A DNA stretch of 64,000 nt from Cornus controversa (Eukaryota > Streptophyta > Magnoliopsida > Cornales > Cornaceae), in assembly GCA_026545225.1 (NCBI GenBank), contig CM048849.1, forward strand, positions 44,788,336 through 44,852,335, written 5' to 3'. Under the pieces are notes generated by a model. The model saw only the letters and a program-made list of their open reading frames with translations, made no database searches and was not told the DNA's origin. Positions within the stretch are counted from its first letter, which is position 1. Each line of letters starts with the position of its first letter. The position numbers were made by a program, and so were the translations under genes. Positions 41,201 through 47,200 of the stretch are shown here, in pieces.

Positions 41201-44200
41201 CTGATTGGGTAAGTTCTCCCTCAGACAAACGGTCAACGACTGGTTACTGTACTTTTATAAGAGGCAATCTAGTAACTTGGAAAAGTAAGAAGCAATCGAT
41301 TGTGGCACGGTCCAGTGCTGAAGCTGAGCACCGTGCCATGGCTCATATTTCTTGTGAGCTAACTTGGTTGAGAACTCTATTACAAGAATTTGGGTTTTCC
41401 GTTCAAGACCCATCTCTTCTCTATTGTGATAACCAGACAACTATTCACATTACCAGTAATCCAGTTTTTCATGAACGAACCAAGCATATTGAAGTTAATT
41501 GTAATTTCATTCATTCTAAGGTGACTTCCAAATAAATTGTGATTTCATTTGTATCATCTAGTAATCAATTCACAAATATTTTTACTAAGGCACTTCCAAA
41601 GCATGCCATTGATTCTATCTGCATCAAGCTAGGAGTTGTTGACATCTCCTCTCCAGCTTGAGGGGGAGTGTTGTGAATAGAATACAGCTATAGTCAGTTA
41701 ACTAGTCCTCAATTAAGGTTATATCAATTATTCCTTAATTAGGGGCAGAATCACTGATTTCCATATATTGTTGCTTTCCTTATTTTTGTTATTTAGATCA
41801 TTATAAATTCAGATTGTAGTCTCTCTTTGAATATATAATAAAACAGTCTATTTCTCTCATCTCTCTTTAAGATTTCTCTCTCTAACTTGCCTATATTATT
41901 GACAAATATATTACACAGTAATTATGATTTAGCAATCCTTTCCATATTTTCAAGGCCGATTTGTACATATTGCAATTTTCGTAGTTCATCTTTATAGTTT
42001 TTGTTTCAAGTTGTTTTGGCAATTTATTTAAAAAGAATGGATGATTAAATAAATAAATAGCTGCAATTTTAATTAGATTCTCTTATTTAAAATGTCATTT
42101 TTAATTTTTTTTGTGGTAATTTTACCTTTATTTACAATTCCTACACCTGTTCACAATACCCAGTGGTAGGAGGAGAGAAAAGAGGGTGTGGTTGAGAGTG
42201 AATCATAATGGGGGCAAAATTGTCATTTTGCATTAAGATATTTTGTTATTTAAAAATTGTTATTTTATTAAAGGGTAAGAATGACATTTCACGCAAAAAA
42301 TAACAGTTATTATGACACTAATGCTGACAACCAGTGTAGGTTTTCGCAAAATCTACAGTTGTCTACATCTGGGGATGTCAATGTAATTTAACCTTTTTTT
42401 TCATTTATTAAAGGGTAAGAATGACATTTCACGCAAAAAATAAATGTTGTTATGGTGGGGCTTGTCGAGAGAGAGAAATAGGAGATCTTTGAAGATGAGG
42501 AGTCTTCTATTTGGTCACTCAAATATACAATTATGAGTTCTTTATTTTCTTTGGGTTAATGGGCAAAATTGTAAATCCATGGGTGAATTTGTGGATTTTG
42601 TTGATAGTCTAAAGCTTTAGGTGGCCTTTCTAGGCTTATAAGCTTGTGTTTCTCTTGGGGTGCACTCCCCTTTTGAGCGCTCTTTCTATAAAATTTCACT
42701 TATAAAAAAAAAAGATAAATTAGAAAAAGAATTACAAGACAGGCAAGCTCTAATAGTGAAATTATCATGTGAAGAAAATTTGAATATATTGAAAATTAGT
42801 TATGATAAAACTACGGGAAAGAAAACCAAAATCATCAAGAAATAAGTATAAAGAAGATTATTGAAAAAAGTTGAAGGAAAGGGAAGATAAATGCATGAAA
42901 AAGCTTAAGTAAGTCTATGAAGCATTAAGATCAAGTTTACAATGGTATGAAATCTGATTCATACTCATATATGATGAGCCACTTTATCCACAGCCAAACT
43001 CAAGCAAAAGCTACTTCTCAGACAGAGAGACTGATGTAGGACAGTTTATCGAATTTGTATGGTACAGATCCACGAGCCCGTTTCGACTCGCAAAGAACTA
43101 TTCTCGATAGGAAATGGCCCAATGATTAATACCCACTAGTTTTGCTTTTGGCTCATATTATTTTTAGCCAATTTTCTTCATTTTAGGGCCCGAAATTGCA
43201 TTTCTCAATGTTGTAGGGAGATTGTTGAATATTCCAAATTTTTTGTTAAAGAGCTAAACGGATTCGGATTCTTCTAATTTTTGGCATTCATCTTAGTTTA
43301 GGGATTAGGTTTTATCTCCTATTTTTTTGTAATTTTTTGAGACAGTGCCAAATTGGACTGTTTTTACGATTCCTTCTATTTTTAAGATTTCTTCACCAGT
43401 ATATATTGATGTACTGCGACGCAAATTTTTACAATTCATTACTCTTAATAAAATATCATAATTTGTTTCTCTTAACTTTGTGGATTCAAAGTTGCCTATT
43501 TGTTCATTCATGACGGTTTATAGCTTCCACTTCCACTCCATCATTGCTTTATCACATATGTGGTTCAAATCCTCATATTATCTTCAAAAATGCAAGCACT
43601 TCCCCCTGTCTAAATCATGCACATCACTGGCAAAAGCATTCACCTCTAAAGACCTTCAGTGCATTTACACTCCGTCTCTTCCCTATCCCCAAAGGTACCT
43701 AAGAGTCTTTGCCATAATAATCATGAAGTAAAGCAATGCCAAAGGAAAAAAGGAAAGGAAAGGATGGTATATTGATTCTCCATTATCTCTATACGTAGGG
43801 CTAATACTCAAGGCAAGGAATTTTTTAGGTCATCCTTCTTTAAGGATCTTATTAGTAAATGAGCAACTGATCATGTTGAGCCTTAACCAAATCAGGTACC
43901 TACACCTTCCAAGTTCACTATAAAGTGGGGAACTTAGGGGTGAAAGCTTCATTGATGATGAAAGGAAAGAGAGATCTACAAGAAAAAATAACACCAAGAA
44001 CAAGGCTCCAACATTTAATGATTTAGCTAACATAAAGATATGAAGACATCATTCATAACCTGAAGATAGGATATAGGCTAGTTATTCTACCAATCATTAT
44101 GATTTTGAGAAAAAATATAATCCCAACCATTAAGGAGGTGAGGTTAGCAACAAAATCAAAATAAGTTATCCTTTGAAATTCAAAAGAAGGAAAAATACCG

Positions 44201-47200
44201 AAAGACAAACAAAAAGGAAAATAGACCCAAGAATAATTTTCCCAAGAATAAATTCTCTCCTATTTTCGTAGGACATAATGCTTTTTATTATAAGTAAAGT
44301 ATAATTGAAAAGTGCTCAAATGGGGAACGCAACCTGAAACAACTACACAAGGACCAAATGGGGCCCCTAAACTCTCAACATATCCACAAAATTCATAAAC
44401 TCCCCAAGAGATTTACAATTCCTTCCCATAACCCAAAAAAATAAAGAACTAATAATAGCGAATTTAAGCACCCCAATAGGAGTCTCCACACCATCGAAAG
44501 ACCTCCAATTTCTCTCTCCATAAGCCCCACCAAAGGCAAAGAGGAACCACCCTCCAAGCAACACAAACTTGCCCCCCCACTATACAAACCACACGAAGCC
44601 TAAAGCATGGACAGAGTGGAAAAAGGCATACCCAGTGGACACCAAACAAACCCAAAAGCAAGCCTCAGCAATCCCTAGCCATAGGACAGTGCGGAAAGAG
44701 ATGATTCACTGATTACTCACCTCTTTTGCACATACAGCACTAATTCACAATAACTTGCCTCCTCCTCCTCAAGTTATCTATCATCAGAATACACCCCAGA
44801 GCTTCCGTCCAACCAAAAAAAGCCACATTTAGAGGAGCTCTGGAACCTTTTCCTAGGACATAATGTGATGGGAAAACAAAAGCTTCTCTAGAAATATACT
44901 TCAAGGACATCATTATTTTCTTCTATCGAATACCTTTAAATCTCAATAATTGTCTAAAATACCATAATTTGATGAAAGAATCCCCTTGAGAGTTTCTGAC
45001 AAAATCTCCACAATCACTTACCAGTAAGGACTATATTTACAGAATACAAGTTCCCCGATCCTAAACTTTCATTATTCTTAGAATGACAAATCACCTCCCT
45101 TCTAACCGATTCTCCCAACTCTCACATTAAATTACCCAAAAAAGTCTTCTTCAAGCTTGTCTAATCTATAACAACAGATACTTGCATCCTATTGAGAAAG
45201 GTAGTACGTAACATTGTTAGACATATAGGACTCAATACAAGTGATTGTACCATCCTCCGAGTTTCAAGCATCTAGCCTCTTCTCCGCTCACTCCACCACA
45301 AGTCCCAAAATTATAAACCATCAGGGTTACCACGTAAAGGAAGGCCTAAGTACTTGATTGGCCAATTACTAATAAACTAATCTAGAGACACTGTCGATTT
45401 GCCAGTTCTATCACCATCTGCACAGACTGCAGCAATACCAGCCAAATCACTCTTGGATGATGCAATAAAATCTTGAAACACTTAACCAAGAGAATGAGAC
45501 AACAAAATTTCTCAGCAGCCAAGGGAAGAGAAGAAGTGTTATTTCACGAGAATTAAAGATGTGAAGATGAATCGAAGAAAAATTAGAAACAAACCTAACT
45601 GAAGTTGCCCACAACTACAACTCAATGTCTAAAATTCATTCTACAATGGAGTTATGCATTTAAATTTACAATATTCTAGGGGTCATTTCAGGTGAAACAG
45701 TAAAATTTTGGGTCATCAAGCATGAGGACGAAGGTTTGAATCTGAGGGCAGCCACTTTGTTCAAAATAATGACAAAATTAGTGGCTGCTCCAGATCTCCT
45801 CTCCCAAACCCCATTCAGGTGAAACCAGCACTGGGTAATGGCCGCATCGTTAAATAGAAATATATTAATTTTTATGCAACGTTACAAGTCAAAACCAAAC
45901 TTTTCTAAAAGAAATCCAAGTGTTTATAAGAAAACCACAGAAGTGGGAGCCATCACATCCAACAGATACAGTGATAATAATGCAGTAAAGATATGAAACC
46001 AACTAAAAGAAGGTACCAAAAATAAAGAGAAGATGGTAATATAACATACCAAGAAGTTTGTAGTAAGATCTATAAATAACTGATGTACCATCGATGAGCA
46101 TTACTCTTCCATTTGGAGAATCATAATCCATTGGTCTATCTTTTTTTTTGACAGAAGCGAAAATTGTTTCTTGATGTAGTGTTCGTTCGCTTTCTGTAGA
46201 AAGTCCCAGAGTACTAGAAGTTGCATGAGCAACTTCACGTGTAATTGAACTCAAACTATTGGATAGTTTACAGTAACCCTGATAGACAAGACCACGGTGA
46301 ATAGTCAGTTTTTTTTTTTTTTTTATAAGTAATATTTCATTAAAAAGTGCTCAAAAAGCTGGATCATTAAATCTATGCCTCAATGAAACATATTCCAGCA
46401 TGCATACTGCAAAAATGGTAAATTAAGCATCTCATTCAAAAGAGTTAACAACAATGATCAGAAATTGTGTAGATACTATACATATTGAATTCTCTTATAG
46501 GCTAAACTGATGGTCTCCTCTATTGCTTTTGAATTGTAAGATGATACATGGAAAATCTGTCTTCTGCTCTTACTTTCTTTAATAGCTATATGCATAAATA
46601 TGTATAATACAAGCCTTGATTCATATTATAAAAAGAGTGGCATTACCAAGTAAACAGGTATTTAATTCCTTACTCTGCCAAAGAAAAAATAAAAAGAGAA
46701 GAAAGAAGATTTTGTGGTTTGTGGTTGGAAGTAGTCAGCATGTCAAAATTTACCTTTATCATTGGTGTGGCAACGATACTTTTTTCATGGCTTTATCATG
46801 ATTGCTTGAGGTTTTCAGAGAGTGGTTTGGTGTGTGATATCCACTTCCAGAGGCCTTTGCAGCATTAGTAGATGAACAAAATAGAGGCATTTATGACATA
46901 TTGTATGGTCAAATTTCTTCTAACAGACAGGAGGATACATTGAGGTGGATGGAATCTAGGAGGACTGATTTGTGGTAAGGTATTCCTGTAAGCTGCAGGG
47001 AGCAGGTCATCAGGGATTCCTACAAAACAGTAGTTGGAGCACGAAAGCTACCTCCTAAAGTTACTCTTTTAGGTGGGCAACACTCTTTTAAAAGATTTTG
47101 ACCAATGATAACCTTTTAAAGAGAGAACATATCATAGTAATATGATATGCGTGTGTGAGTGAGTTGTTGTGGGGGGTGGGGGGGAGAGAACATCTGGTGG

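Larger units (their letters stand above)
37123..41904 (+). mobile_element. Ty1/copia retrotransposon, near full length, inactive
   Basis: A 244-bp 5' LTR (37123-37366) and a 236-bp 3' LTR (41669-41904), both TG...CA, bracket a complete structural order. The Met-tRNA primer site TGGTATCAGAGC lies at 37367-37378, followed by gag, protease, integrase, RT and RNase H, with a polypurine tract TTGAGGGGGAG just before the 3' LTR. The flanking pentamers GATAT and AATAT differ by one base. The LTRs differ at many sites plus a small gap, roughly 90-93% identical by eye, so the insertion is not recent. It lies in the largest exonuclease intron, antisense to the gene. Confidence 0.94.

Noticed and set aside
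41905..42000. Continuation of the 35.2-37.1 kb LINE on the far side of the copia element.
   Set aside because: Minus-strand reading shows no convincing RT motif, and the 15-bp duplication shows the LINE already ends at 37107.
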